A DNA stretch of 64,000 nt from Dyadobacter diqingensis (GCF_024220585.1 NZ_JAMXKF010000014.1:1-64000), one strand, 5' to 3'. Counted from the first letter of the stretch, positions 45,446-54,406 are shown. Program-made: numbers and translations. The notes: generated by a model from the letters alone, not told the origin.

Positions 45446-46897
45446 ATGCAGCTGGATTTAGCCATTCCCTTGCTTATCATGATAAAACCGTTCAATAATG
45501 ATGCCATTTTCTTCCTAGGTCTTTCCGTGGGAATGGGCATCTTCCACTGCTTACTATATTTCACAGTTGGCGCGGACCTGCTGACACAGGACTCGTTTGC
45601 CAATTTCTTTTTGCTAGCTAATGTAATTTCTTCCTTTGCTAGCGCATTTATATTGCGGTCTTACTATGACCAGCATTTTAAGATAGCTTTTGTAACGGGT
45701 TTGATCGCTTTTTTTACCACCTTGTTACGTGTGGTGTTGGTTTATTGTATACTGGTTCCGCTTACAAAGGCGTTTCAACGCTACTATCCCCTGATTTTAA
45801 TATTTGATCTTGCTGCCACTCTTTTAGCTGCCGGAAGCCTGGTGCTTTCACGCGCGGGGAAAAATGGATGGTTAAAGACCGCCGGCGTATCAAGCTTCCT
45901 GATAGCGTGCATTACCTTGACCTTACTAATCTGGTCGATGCAGGTGCATGGCGGTCGGAGTACACCATCGCTCGAGAGGTGGCAACTATGCCTGTCTTTT
46001 GTCGCCAGTTTACAGCCGTTGCTTTTCATTGGCTACTTTCGGCAGCTTCCTGCGGTCCAATCAAAATCCTCAGATTCGTCCCAGTCTTCACAGCAAACAA
46101 CCCTGCTCATCACAGCCCGGCTACTTGGCGTAACCATGTTCCTATTCCTAGGTATAAGCCTGATGGGCGAAGGAATGAGGGCTATTCGTCCGCAGCCGGA
46201 GGCTATTGCACAAGCTCAATTTTTTAAGGCCCGGACTTTTAAGGGCCAGCATGGCGACACGCTCTCCTATCGGCTGCTGATGCCAGAGGGTTATGATCCT
46301 GACCAACGCTATCCACTGGTGGTTAGCCTACATGGTGGAGCGGGTTATGGGACAGACAATGTCCGGCAACTGGCTAGTTGGGAAATCCAACAACTGACCG
46401 AGCCCAAAAGTCGAAAAAAATACCCAGCCTTTATCCTTGCCCCTCAGATCTTCCATGGAACCAGCTGGGGCGGATTGCCGCACCTGGTTACCCGCGACAC
46501 TATTGTTTTTGACTTGCTGCGCGCCCTGAAAGCAGAATTTAGTATTGATCCTAACCGCGTCTACGTGGTTGGTCATTCGCTTGGCGGATATGGAACCTGG
46601 CACTTCATTGGAACACGTCCTGGTGTGTTTGCTGCTGCTATTCCATTAAGTGGAGCCGGTGACCCATCCTTGGCTAAAAACATGGTGGATGTCTCTGTCT
46701 GGGCATTCCATGGAGAAACAGACAGGAACGTATTAGTTGACGGATCAAGGAAAGTTATCAAAGCAATGCAACAAGCAGGAGGGCATCCACGATACACAGA
46801 GTTTGCAGACGTTGGACACTATCTTAACCCAAGCTTAAATACCACACCTGGAATATTAGATTGGCTGTTTGCTCAGAAACGAGTGAGCCCACCGTAA
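45446..46897 (+). CDS. Membrane-anchored alpha/beta-hydrolase (esterase-like)
   Basis: The protein has 483 residues. The first 245 residues hold about six membrane segments; the C-terminal 230 residues are an alpha/beta hydrolase: YPLVVSLHGGAGYGTDNVRQ (oxyanion region), RVYVVGHSLGGYGTWHF with nucleophile Ser378, HGETDRNV with Asp426 and DVGHYLNPS with His458. This domain resembles the PHB-depolymerase/feruloyl-esterase-like group. The fusion to a polytopic membrane part is unusual. ATG 45479 (MIKPFNN) is an equally good start. It may hydrolyse an ester at the membrane face; the substrate is unknown. Confidence 0.8.
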   Translation: MQLDLAIPLLIMIKPFNNDAIFFLGLSVGMGIFHCLLYFTVGADLLTQDSFANFFLLANVISSFASAFILRSYYDQHFKIAFVTGLIAFFTTLLRVVLVYCILVPLTKAFQRYYPLILIFDLAATLLAAGSLVLSRAGKNGWLKTAGVSSFLIACITLTLLIWSMQVHGGRSTPSLERWQLCLSFVASLQPLLFIGYFRQLPAVQSKSSDSSQSSQQTTLLITARLLGVTMFLFLGISLMGEGMRAIRPQPEAIAQAQFFKARTFKGQHGDTLSYRLLMPEGYDPDQRYPLVVSLHGGAGYGTDNVRQLASWEIQQLTEPKSRKKYPAFILAPQIFHGTSWGGLPHLVTRDTIVFDLLRALKAEFSIDPNRVYVVGHSLGGYGTWHFIGTRPGVFAAAIPLSGAGDPSLAKNMVDVSVWAFHGETDRNVLVDGSRKVIKAMQQAGGHPRYTEFADVGHYLNPSLNTTPGILDWLFAQKRVSPP

Positions 46898-47534
46898 CGA
46901 GTTGATATGAATAAAGTTTTAGTTATGTTGGTCTTACAAAACGTCCATTTTCTGAGACCAGTGCCGACCGTGATCTGACTGCCTAAAAATGGCTCAAAAA
47001 GTGTATCAATTCGTCGTCTCACAAATCAAAGTATCATTTTGATAGCTGCCGTGAGTTAGTGAGAAACAGGGTTTACTTTCCCATTTGTTTTAGATCTGTT
47101 GCGTACCAGGTGATGCGATTCTTTTCCTTTTAACTCTAACCTTCCATGGCAGCCTTACCGACCCCAAACCGCAATATTTTACCTAGTCCCGGATTTCTTT
47201 TCCCTTCAATTGCCAGTGATAAAGCAGCTTGTTCGAAGCTTTCATTCCGATCGCTTGTGCGTAATGGATAATGTTTGATTACAACAGTTCAACGTCTCAT
47301 AAAACGACCTAGCTATTTAGGAGTGCTTGGTACAAAGTAACCTGTATTGCCGGTATTAACAGTACTGTGTTAGCGTTCTTGTTACGCACGGGCTATAAAA
47401 CAGGATTTGAGTAAAATTACGTTTTAACCACTGCTTAAACGAACCTATCATTGCAAAATATCTCTGTTAAACCAGTGTAAAATAATTCTAAAATTCACAA
47501 TTCTAACGAGGGGAACATAAGTGAAACTCCAAAC
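46898..47534. other. Convergent gap of 637 bp, no supported gene
   Basis: Between the esterase and the 3' end of the permease gene no intact frame was seen. A minus-strand stretch near 47140-47260 reads as ESFEQAALSLAIEGKRNPGL and might be the remnant of a gene, but it cannot be assigned. Confidence 0.4.
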
Positions 47535-49958
47535 TTATTCGCTACGTAAGCTCTCGACGGGATTCATCAGCGCTGCTTTGACACTTTGAAAACTTACGGT
47601 TACCAAGGCAATTCCTATTGCCAGCACACCAGCAACCAAAAATGTCCATAACTTGATGTCTGTTTTATACGCGAAGTCCTGTAACCACCAGGCCATAGCG
47701 CACCAAGCAAGGGGCGAAGCTAATAGAATAGCCAGACCCACCGGCCTGAGAAAATCCCTTGACAGTAGCATAACGACGCTGCCAACGCTGGCTCCCAACA
47801 CTTTTCGAATACCAATTTCCTTTGTGCGATTTTTAGCCGTGAACATCGCCAAACCCAAAAGACCTAAACAGGCAATACTAATTGCTACTAGCGCGAAGCA
47901 ACTAAACAGATCGACTACTCGTTCATCCGATTCGTACTGTTGCTGAAAATGATCATCCAAGAAAAAAAATTCAAACGCATTGCCCGGAAATACTTCCTGG
48001 TAGTCTTTTTGAAGCATCGCTACTGATTGCCCCGGATGACCGCTTCGTAATGCAATCGTCAAAAAGCTACTATTCCAGGGTATATGCTGAAAAATAATAG
48101 GACGATTTGCCGTTTTTAGGGATTGCTGATGGAAGTCATTGACGACGCCGACAATCTTCTTAGGTATCACGTTGCCAATTTCTTGATTAATTGCCTGTTC
48201 AGCGGATGCAAAGCCAAAAGCCTTTAAGGCACTTTTGTTAACAATAACCGATTCGTTATCAAGCACCAAATCCTTACTAAAATTTCGTCCCGCCAACAGC
48301 TTAATGTTATACGTCGGTATAAAATCTTCATCGACAGCCAACATACTGCACAGTTTAAAATCGGCGGCAGCCTGATGAAATCGTTGCCATTCTACAGTCC
48401 AGAAAATTTCCTGCCCCGGAACTTCGGAGGAAGCGGTTACTTGGCGGACACCGGTATGCGATAACATCCGATCCTTAAAAAAGCGAATATCATTGGTAAA
48501 GCTGTCTGTTCGTAATATTTTGGGGGCTTTAACTATAAGCTGCTGGTTGATGTTCATCCCCAAATCCTGTTGCTGCATGAAAGTAAGCTGCTGATTAATG
48601 ACAAGTGTGGCAATAATTAGGAAAATCGAAGCTGTAAACTGAAACACTACTAAGGATTTACGGAACGATTCGCCACCAGTTTGCTTTGGCAAATGCCCCT
48701 TTAAAATTGTAATCGGTTTAAACGAGGAAAGGACAAAAGCAGGGTAAAATGCGGAAAGAAAAAACCCGAGAAAAATCACAGTCAAGGATACGATCCAAAA
48801 TAAGGGATTCAGAAGCATAGAAAAGCCATTGGTAGTCCGAATCCAATCAGAAAAGATCATCAGCGCGAGTAAAAAAAGACAAATTCCGATGAAGACCGAT
48901 AACAAGTTAAAACCTAGAGACTCAACAAAAAATTGCTGAATCAATTGTCGTTTTTCACAGCCCAGTGCTTTACGGAGACCTACCTCCTTAGCTCGTTCAA
49001 TACCTCTGGCCGTAGATAGGTTTATATAATTTAGCCAGCCTATGGCTAAAATCAGAAAAGCAACCAGAATAAGCATATAAACGACGCCAATTTTTCCGTT
49101 CGGTTCTATTTCTGATGCTGTTTGAGAGTAAAGGTGAATGGAACGCAGAGGCTGTAAAACGAACGTTTGCCTGACCTTATACTTCCTTAGTTGTTTACCG
49201 ATATGCTTTTCGATTACACCAGACAGCCTACTCTCTAATGCTTTTGGTAAGGTACCTGGTTTAAGTAGAAGATAGGTATAGAAATTGGTCCAGTACCAGC
49301 CTCCAATGGCAAATTGCTGATTTTTAAGCAGATTCTGGATGGCAAAAACAAAATCGAAATGGATATGACTGTTCCTTGGAATATCAGCAAACACCCCTTC
49401 CACGATGTAGTCACCTCCCTGCCAATCTGAACTTAACGAAAGCGTTTTGCCAATCGGATTTTGCCGACCAAAATACTTCTGGGCTATCGTTTTTGAAATT
49501 ACAACGGACTCTGGCCGACGTAGTACCTGATTGGCAGAACCTTGTAACAACGGGAATGAAAATACATCAAATAAAGAAGAGTCGGCATAAAATGCGTTTT
49601 TCTCGTGATGGCTGATCAATTCTCCCGATGGTTTCCGGTAACTGATCATACCATCTGCCCGGTGCAGTCGAACAAAATTCTCAACCTCAGGAAAGGCTTC
49701 TTTTATTGCCGGAGCTTCTGCGTGGTAGCTGACTGTACTGCTGTTAGTCAGAATGCCCTGTTTATAATCATCGAGTCGAATACGATAAATGTTATCTGCA
49801 CTGGTATGGAATTCATCGTAGCTAAACTCAGAGAATACGTATTGAGTAATCAAGAGAAAGGCAGCTATACTAGCAGCCAACCCAAAAATCATAATAAACG
49901 ATATTGCCTTATTCTTCAACATACTACGCCAGGCAACTTTAATGTAATTTTGTATCAT
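47535..49958 (-). CDS. FtsX/MacB-like ABC transporter permease
   Basis: The protein has 807 residues in the duplicated layout of Bacteroidota FtsX-like permeases: membrane segment (about 20-40), MacB-type periplasmic domain (YRIRLDDYKQGILTNSSTVS, VVISKTIAQKYFGRQNPIGK), three membrane segments (about 290-400), a second periplasmic domain (MNINQQLIVKAPKILRTDSF, ILLAGRNFSKD-like region) and three terminal segments (ALVAISIACLGLLGLAMFT, TKEIGIRKVLGASVGSVVML). Such permeases pair with a LolD/MacB-type ATPase encoded elsewhere and export peptides or lipoproteins. No ATPase gene is adjacent. Confidence 0.92.
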   Translation of the reverse strand: MIQNYIKVAWRSMLKNKAISFIMIFGLAASIAAFLLITQYVFSEFSYDEFHTSADNIYRIRLDDYKQGILTNSSTVSYHAEAPAIKEAFPEVENFVRLHRADGMISYRKPSGELISHHEKNAFYADSSLFDVFSFPLLQGSANQVLRRPESVVISKTIAQKYFGRQNPIGKTLSLSSDWQGGDYIVEGVFADIPRNSHIHFDFVFAIQNLLKNQQFAIGGWYWTNFYTYLLLKPGTLPKALESRLSGVIEKHIGKQLRKYKVRQTFVLQPLRSIHLYSQTASEIEPNGKIGVVYMLILVAFLILAIGWLNYINLSTARGIERAKEVGLRKALGCEKRQLIQQFFVESLGFNLLSVFIGICLFLLALMIFSDWIRTTNGFSMLLNPLFWIVSLTVIFLGFFLSAFYPAFVLSSFKPITILKGHLPKQTGGESFRKSLVVFQFTASIFLIIATLVINQQLTFMQQQDLGMNINQQLIVKAPKILRTDSFTNDIRFFKDRMLSHTGVRQVTASSEVPGQEIFWTVEWQRFHQAAADFKLCSMLAVDEDFIPTYNIKLLAGRNFSKDLVLDNESVIVNKSALKAFGFASAEQAINQEIGNVIPKKIVGVVNDFHQQSLKTANRPIIFQHIPWNSSFLTIALRSGHPGQSVAMLQKDYQEVFPGNAFEFFFLDDHFQQQYESDERVVDLFSCFALVAISIACLGLLGLAMFTAKNRTKEIGIRKVLGASVGSVVMLLSRDFLRPVGLAILLASPLAWCAMAWWLQDFAYKTDIKLWTFLVAGVLAIGIALVTVSFQSVKAALMNPVESLRSE

Positions 49959-50019
49959 AGCAACGTGAATTTAATCAGACAATAAGCTTGTGTTCTTTCT
50001 AAATCACAAAAACTTAAAT

Positions 50020-50063
50020 ATATAACTTATTAATTAGTTATTAAACTAATTAATAAGTTATAT
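50020..50063. promoter_or_regulatory. Perfect AT-rich inverted repeat
   Basis: The arms 50020-50038 and 50045-50063 are perfectly complementary (core CTTATTAATTAG) around a 6-base centre. It sits 60 bp upstream of the permease start and 340 bp upstream of hipB. It could be a regulator site for the permease promoter or an AT-rich hairpin; no T tract or GC core argues against a normal terminator. Confidence 0.45.
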
Positions 50064-50318
50064 TGATGTTATTCTATCTTTACCAAATTAAAAATTTACA
50101 TTTTTTACTTTTACAAATCAGTACTTCAACCTCCAAAGACATCTTGTGCATCGTCCTAAAAAAAACCTTGCAGTAGTTTAAAATTACGGCTCATATATCA
50201 ACGAAGATGACTCCCACCAGCTGTTAAACCCTATCCCCGAAGAAGCTCAAATTAAAAGGGAATTATAATGCCTTTTTTATAGAAATTTCATGAATTGTAA
50301 GAACTTATTCTCCATTTC

Positions 50319-50392
50319 GGAATTTTACTGCCGTTTTCCTTGTATAACTATTAATATAAAGTGTATTTTATCTAAAACGGCAGTTTAATTCC
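50319..50392 (+). promoter_or_regulatory. Inverted repeat bracketing the presumed hip promoter
   Basis: GGAATT-tt-ACTGCCGTTTT (50319-50337) and AAAACGGCAGT-tt-AATTCC (50374-50392) are 19-bp arms that pair except for two central T/T positions, separated by 36 bp. Between them, TTG (50340-50342) and TATTTTAT (50364-50371) are spaced like a Bacteroidetes -33/-7 promoter. The second arm ends 9 bp before hipB. HipB-type antitoxins bind such inverted repeats, so this is the likely autoregulatory operator. Confidence 0.6.
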
Positions 50393-50401
50393 CATTTAGT
50401 T

Positions 50402-50620
50402 ATGGATATAGAAACGCAGCAAAAAGAGAATATTGGAAGGATTATTCAAAAAAGACGTAAATCCAGGCATATCATCCAGGGAGACCTGGCGGATATTGCC
50501 GGAATTTCGCCCAGAACCCTGCGAAACATAGAAAAAGGCCTGGCCAATCCTGAACTTGAAACCCTCATGCGCATTTGTAATGTTCTTGGAATGGTCATTA
50601 AATTAGAAATAGTTAAGTGA
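50402..50620 (+). CDS. hipB: HipB-like XRE antitoxin / DNA-binding protein
   Basis: The protein has 72 residues and one XRE helix-turn-helix: IGRIIQKRRKSRHIIQGDLA, DIAGISPRTLRNIEKGLANP and ETLMRICNVLGMVIKLEIVK. It lacks a long C-terminal tail. It is the first gene of a three-gene operon; its stop overlaps the next start (TGATG). Known HipB proteins dimerise, bind inverted repeats in their promoter and hold the kinase toxin. The inverted repeat at 50319-50392 is the likely target. Confidence 0.85.
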   Translation: MDIETQQKENIGRIIQKRRKSRHIIQGDLADIAGISPRTLRNIEKGLANPELETLMRICNVLGMVIKLEIVK

Positions 50621-50949
50621 TGGGAAGAAAGGCCGAAATCTACAACAACGGAATACTGGCAGGCACTCTTGAGAGAACCGATTCTCAGCAATATGTTTTT
50701 ACATATGACAACGCCTACTTCGAGGATTCCAACCAATTCGCTATAAGTCTATCGCTACCAAAAACACATCAGCAATATTATTCTGATATTCTCTTTCCTT
50801 TCTTCTACGGATTGCTTTCAGAAGGGGTCAACAAACAGACTCAATGCCGCTTACTACGTATCGATGAAAATGACCATTTCGGTCTTTTATTAGCAACAGC
50901 AAAATCAGATACAATAGGATCAATAATAGTTAACGAAATTTTATCATGA
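50620..50949 (+). CDS. hipS: HipS-like protein (HipA N-terminal subdomain)
   Basis: The protein has 109 residues from ATG 50620; GTG 50617 is an alternative. RKAEIYNNGILAGTLERTDS, YVFTYDNAYFEDSNQFAISL, SLPKTHQQYYSDILFPFFYG and LLSEGVNKQ correspond to the N-subdomain 1 of HipA, here as a separate protein. In the characterised E. coli HipBST system, HipS encoded this way is the antitoxin of the short kinase HipT. It overlaps hipT by 4 bp (ATGA), so translation is coupled and equal amounts of both proteins are expected. Confidence 0.8.
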   Translation: MGRKAEIYNNGILAGTLERTDSQQYVFTYDNAYFEDSNQFAISLSLPKTHQQYYSDILFPFFYGLLSEGVNKQTQCRLLRIDENDHFGLLLATAKSDTIGSIIVNEILS

Positions 50950-51938
50950 ATTGCTCTGGATGTTTTAAAGAGGTAGCAGTTGATGGGTACTGTAAAAAGT
51001 GCCTTAAGGAATTATTTGACGGCGAGAAGGTGAGTCACATTTTACCGTTCCAATCCCCTTACACGGAAGATTCAGACCTTTTCAACGATTTGACAAAAAA
51101 AATGTCGATATCAGGAGTTCAGGTGAAATACTCACTGAAACTGGCAAAAAGCCAACTGGCTCTCACGGACACAGGGGGTCAATTTTTACTGAAGCCTATT
51201 CCCATAGGTCAGTTTAAAAATCTGGATCAAGCCCCTGCCAATGAGCATTTGACGATGCAACTAGCAAGGCAACTTTTCAGGATCGCAGTCCCGCCCAATG
51301 CGATTATTTATTTCAAGGATCGAACACCAGCTTATCTGGTAAAAAGATTTGACGTTAAGCAGGACGGCAGCAAGTTCCAACAAGAAGACTTCGCACAAAT
51401 CGCCCAAGTTACAGAGATTACACATGGAAGAAATTTCAAATATGATCTTTCCTATGAAGAAATAGGCGCATTAATGAAAATCCATGTTTCATTATATCCG
51501 GTAGAAATTGAAAAATTCTTCCGATTGATACTGTTCAACTATATCTTTTCAAACGGCGATGCACACGTCAAGAATTTTTCTGTTATTCAAATTGAAACAG
51601 GTGACTACGTTTTAACACCGGCCTACGATTTGCTTTGCACCCGCATACATTCGCCCAGTGAGTCAGACATGGCGCTCATGCTTTTGAAAGATCGCTTTTC
51701 GGACGCCTATGATGCCCAAGGCTTTTATACTTACGATGACTTTTTACAGTTTGGGAAGGTCTTAGGAATCAAGGAGAGCCGGATTATTAAAATTATTTCG
51801 GAGTTTAACGGAAAAGAAGAAAAAATCGATTTCCTAATTGATAGTTCTTATTTAAACGAACCAATAAAGGCTGAATACAAATCATACTATAAAGACAAAA
51901 TTAAACGAATTAATATGGAATGGCCGCGGAAATCATGA
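50946..51938 (+). CDS. hipT: HipT-like serine/threonine kinase toxin
   Basis: The protein has 330 residues, shorter than HipA because the N-terminal subdomain is encoded by hipS. MSISGVQVKYSL carries Ser54-Ile-Ser56-Gly, the autophosphorylation/Gly-rich loop; FSNGDAHVKNFS gives catalytic Asp205, His207 and Asn210; LTPAYDLLCT gives Asp228 for metal binding. It should phosphorylate an aminoacyl-tRNA synthetase or similar target. An extra N-terminal Cys pair arrangement (Cys3, Cys6, Cys16, Cys19) looks like a small zinc ribbon, as in some Bacteroidota HipA-like kinases. Confidence 0.85.
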   Translation: MNCSGCFKEVAVDGYCKKCLKELFDGEKVSHILPFQSPYTEDSDLFNDLTKKMSISGVQVKYSLKLAKSQLALTDTGGQFLLKPIPIGQFKNLDQAPANEHLTMQLARQLFRIAVPPNAIIYFKDRTPAYLVKRFDVKQDGSKFQQEDFAQIAQVTEITHGRNFKYDLSYEEIGALMKIHVSLYPVEIEKFFRLILFNYIFSNGDAHVKNFSVIQIETGDYVLTPAYDLLCTRIHSPSESDMALMLLKDRFSDAYDAQGFYTYDDFLQFGKVLGIKESRIIKIISEFNGKEEKIDFLIDSSYLNEPIKAEYKSYYKDKIKRINMEWPRKS

Positions 51939-52238
51939 TATGGTAAAACCCGCGTATGGGAAAATAGGATTGGAAGCCACGTGTAAATATATCCTGCCAG
52001 TATTGAGATAGCTATCTCAATTTGATACATTGCGCAACTCAAATCCTGACACAGTTCATCGAACACTCCCAATCCTTCTACCAGAGACAATTAAAAGTTA
52101 GGCTTAAAAGGCGATCCCTTAAATCATAGTGCAATTAAAGTGTGTCACAATCATGCAAACCGTACCATAAAGTGTGATAGCCAACAATAGATCTGACAGT
52201 TGAGTTTTTTTAGGGATTACTCAAAAACTGAATTTGAG

Positions 52239-52269
52239 AAGGGGCCAGAGGATTCTCAGCCCCTTTTTC
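52239..52269 (+). terminator. Rho-independent terminator
   Basis: AAGGGGC (52239-52245) pairs with GCCCCTT (52259-52265), with an inner GAG/CTC stem around GATT, followed by TTTTT overlap to 52269. It lies 300 bp after hipT and probably ends that operon. The 51939-52238 stretch shows nothing else. Confidence 0.75.
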
Positions 52270-52367
52270 ATTGACGTCGTTTATGAGTTTTTGTCTTTAC
52301 CGTTTATATTATGTAATCAATCTGAATCTATATCTGAAACATCGGACATAATAAATTGAAATTAGGT

Positions 52368-52610
52368 TTAATAATTCCTATTAAGCACACCAATAATTAA
52401 CTTCTTAACCGTCTCCATTTCCTCAGGTTTATTTGCAGCAGCAAAAAGGGTCAAACTTGCAAGCACTTCATTGCTTATGACCAAGGCTCCGGATTTTGTT
52501 TTCAAAATATTGTTGCTTTCTAAAAAAAGTAAAAAGCAGGCAGTAGCGATTCAATTATTCCCATCAACAAAGGAATGGTTTTTGATAATCAAATAGATTT
52601 TGATTGATAC
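52368..52610 (-). pseudogene. Remnant of a Fic-family protein
   Basis: Read on the minus strand from about 52610: YLIIKNHSFVDGN, then Asn and a stop codon where active Fic proteins have Lys/Arg-Arg (HxFxDGNxR). The frame continues as IATACFLLFLESNNILKTKS, GALVISNEVLASLTLFAAAN and KPEEMETVKKLIIGVLNRNY, then TAA 52368-52370. The order matches the C-terminal half of Fic/Doc AMP-transferases. The N-terminal half is missing and a TGA breaks the motif, so it is inactive. It is the likely leftover of another toxin gene. Confidence 0.7.
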
Positions 52611-52668
52611 TGTTATCCGAGACAATAAAGCTCAACAGGCTTATCTGGGGTGATCAAGTGATTCTGTT

Positions 52669-53139
52669 TCAAAAAAATTGAATGATATCATAGTTCGCAA
52701 TCGTCTCTGCCAACTCGACAGGACTGATCCCAGAATTATTTTTGTTACCAATGTCAGCTCCAAATTCTAGTAATAACTTGATAATGTCGCCTTTACCTTT
52801 AGATTCAAAGACAGCTCGCAACAAAGGAGTATTTCCATAGTCATCCTTAATTTCTAGATCAACACCACTTTGTAGCAGCAAATGAGTCGCTGGCACATTG
52901 TACCGCTGAACCGCGTGATGCAGAGTAGTGCACCCTAGCTTATCTTGCTGATTGATATCTGCTCCCGCTAGTATCAATTTATTTAATAAATCAGTCTTTT
53001 CTAAGAGAAGGCTGTAAAATAGCGGAGAGCGCCCATCCCTATCCAAGCTGTTCAAATGCAATATAGCAGCATTTTGGTCTCCGTCTAACAGCGACTGAAT
53101 TACTTCGGGAGACATTCTTAATGGTTTATTTTTTTTCAT
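52669..53139 (-). CDS. Ankyrin-repeat protein, candidate immunity protein
   Basis: The protein has 156 residues from ATG 53139. A longer frame to 53286 overlaps the frameshifted Rhs tip and is unlikely. Three or four ankyrin repeats are visible: DRDGRSPLFYSLLLEKTDLL, DKLGCTTLHHAVQRYNVPAT, DDYGNTPLLRAVFESKGKGD and a weaker NNSGISPVELAETIANYD. Ankyrin proteins are often immunity partners of Rhs or deaminase toxins. It starts inside the end of the decayed Rhs tip at 53126-53559 (14-bp overlap), which supports the immunity role. Confidence 0.8.
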   Translation of the reverse strand: MKKNKPLRMSPEVIQSLLDGDQNAAILHLNSLDRDGRSPLFYSLLLEKTDLLNKLILAGADINQQDKLGCTTLHHAVQRYNVPATHLLLQSGVDLEIKDDYGNTPLLRAVFESKGKGDIIKLLLEFGADIGNKNNSGISPVELAETIANYDIIQFF

Positions 53140-53559
53140 GTTGACGACTTCTATTGTGTGCTTCAATTGCCTGGGCTCCATAGTACCCTGCCGTTCTTCC
53201 TGCATTGTAAGCTCCCGGATACCCTGGACTTGCCATAATTGGACTGGCGGCACCGACAATATCCTCTGTAAGTGCATTTGCAACACCGATAAAGAAATCT
53301 CCTAAACCCTTACAGCATTCGGGGAATTTTGCATCGGGATCTGAGAACCATATCGGGTTATTTAACGAGAATGATACGAAGAAAAATTGTCTTATCCTTC
53401 GGTCTCCGGATTCACCACCATGAACCTGCCAATCGTCGGGTCATAAAACCTGGCTTGAAGATCTATCCAGTTGGTTTCCGCTTGACGTTCCTTACCTAAG
53501 AAAGTGTACTTATTTGTTCCCGCCGTTCTGGGTATCGCTCACCCGAAGGGATAGTAATT
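53126..53559 (-). pseudogene. Displaced Rhs core tip C, decayed, toxin part lost or minimal
   Basis: Minus-strand translation begins NYYPFG, stop, AIPRTAGTNKYTFLGKERQA and continues ETNWIDLQARFYDPTIGRF, the conserved Rhs core end that is also in the full gene at 57523-60714. A stop (CAA to TAA), a short deletion and a frameshift follow, then FSLNNPIWFSDPDAKFPECC, DIVGAASPIMASPGYPGAYN and AGRTAGYYGAQAIEAHNRS up to TAA 53126-53128. No toxin domain is recognisable after the linker. It was joined to the ankyrin gene as an orphan module. Confidence 0.7.
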
Positions 53560-53594
53560 TCAATGAATTTTTCGACGTTCCCCAAGTTTCTTAA

Positions 53595-53737
53595 CCTAGT
53601 TCTGATCTGGAACTCGACAAGCCGAACCTGGACCGGATGCAGGAGGTTTCTAAAATGCCCGATGCTGACCGTAAACAGATTTTTATGGTCATCGATGCGC
53701 TGATACGTGATTTTAATGCCAAAAGGCATTATTCTGT
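53595..53737 (+). pseudogene. C-terminal fragment of an XRE-type regulator (copy 1)
   Basis: The plus strand reads SDLELDKPNLDRMQEVSKM, PDADRKQIFMVIDALIRDFN, AKRHYS, a pattern typical of the C-terminal part of short Bacteroidota XRE regulators. No start or helix-turn-helix precedes it; a stop at 53592-53594 and Rhs core DNA come before. A terminator follows directly at 53738. About 80 percent of it is repeated at 56031-56175. The family call is from memory of the pattern and is moderate. Confidence 0.5.
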
Positions 53738-53766
53738 AAACAGGCTCCGGAACCGGAGCCTGTTTT
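53738..53766 (+). terminator. Bidirectional terminator after the regulator fragment
   Basis: AAACAGGCTCCGG (53738-53750) pairs perfectly with CCGGAGCCTGTTT (53753-53765), with T-rich flank on the plus strand and A-rich start on the minus strand. It serves the fragment's original gene and probably also the DUF416 gene ending at 53789. Confidence 0.88.
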
Positions 53767-53788
53767 GTTAGTTTAATAACTTTCTTGA

Positions 53789-54388
53789 TTATAAAGCATC
53801 AATGCCAATAATAGGCTCTCTACTACGTAGGCTTTCGATTAAAGCATCTGTAACCTTATTAAGATCTATTACTAAAAGTCTCTCAATTAATTGACATTGA
53901 CGCCGCTTTTCCCTGATCATAAGAGGATCAGCAGCGATTCGGGCTTCAATATTTGGATCACTGCTATTAAAATCATCACGGATCTGAACATACATATCAA
54001 CTGTATCTCTCGCATAAGTAGCCACTTCAACGATACAATCTAAATTTGATTCAGTGATAAATCTTAAAGTACTCAAAACAGCAGTACAAGCATCCAACGC
54101 ATAGGAACTTGTAATTTCAGGAAAATCTTCTGTATCGGGTGTTATTAAATCAACCGAGTCAATCCATACCTGAATATCATTCGAAGTATATAAGTCGCCA
54201 TTAATAAGATATTGATAGATGGTATCAATTGCCTCTCTGAGTGTCTCAGGATCACCCCAACCAGTTGTTTCTTGAAAATGAACGTAGTTAGGATAAAGAT
54301 GATCACAAGTCAATGCAGCAAAAAATAGTTTTGCCTTATCTGATAGCCTGCCCAAGTCTTTTTTTATTTCTAATGGGTATTTATCCAT
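53789..54388 (-). CDS. DUF416-family protein, candidate immunity protein
   Basis: The protein has 199 residues. KLFFAALTCDHLYPNYVHFQ, TTGWGDPETLREAIDTIYQY, SSYALDACTAVLSTLRFITE and the end IGIDAL match DUF416 (E. coli YjaG) along their whole length. It starts 19 bp after the stop of a decayed Rhs tip with a deaminase-like end (54407-54710), the arrangement expected of a toxin-immunity pair. DUF416 proteins have no proven reaction. An immunity role is inferred from position. Confidence 0.8.
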   Translation of the reverse strand: MDKYPLEIKKDLGRLSDKAKLFFAALTCDHLYPNYVHFQETTGWGDPETLREAIDTIYQYLINGDLYTSNDIQVWIDSVDLITPDTEDFPEITSSYALDACTAVLSTLRFITESNLDCIVEVATYARDTVDMYVQIRDDFNSSDPNIEARIAADPLMIREKRRQCQLIERLLVIDLNKVTDALIESLRSREPIIGIDAL

Positions 54389-54406
54389 TTTTACTCCTTA
54401 AAATTA

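Noticed and set aside
52669-53286. Longer version of the ankyrin protein with 49 extra N-terminal residues
   Set aside because: The extra part is the Rhs tip read in the wrong frame; the internal ATG 53139 gives a compact ankyrin protein.
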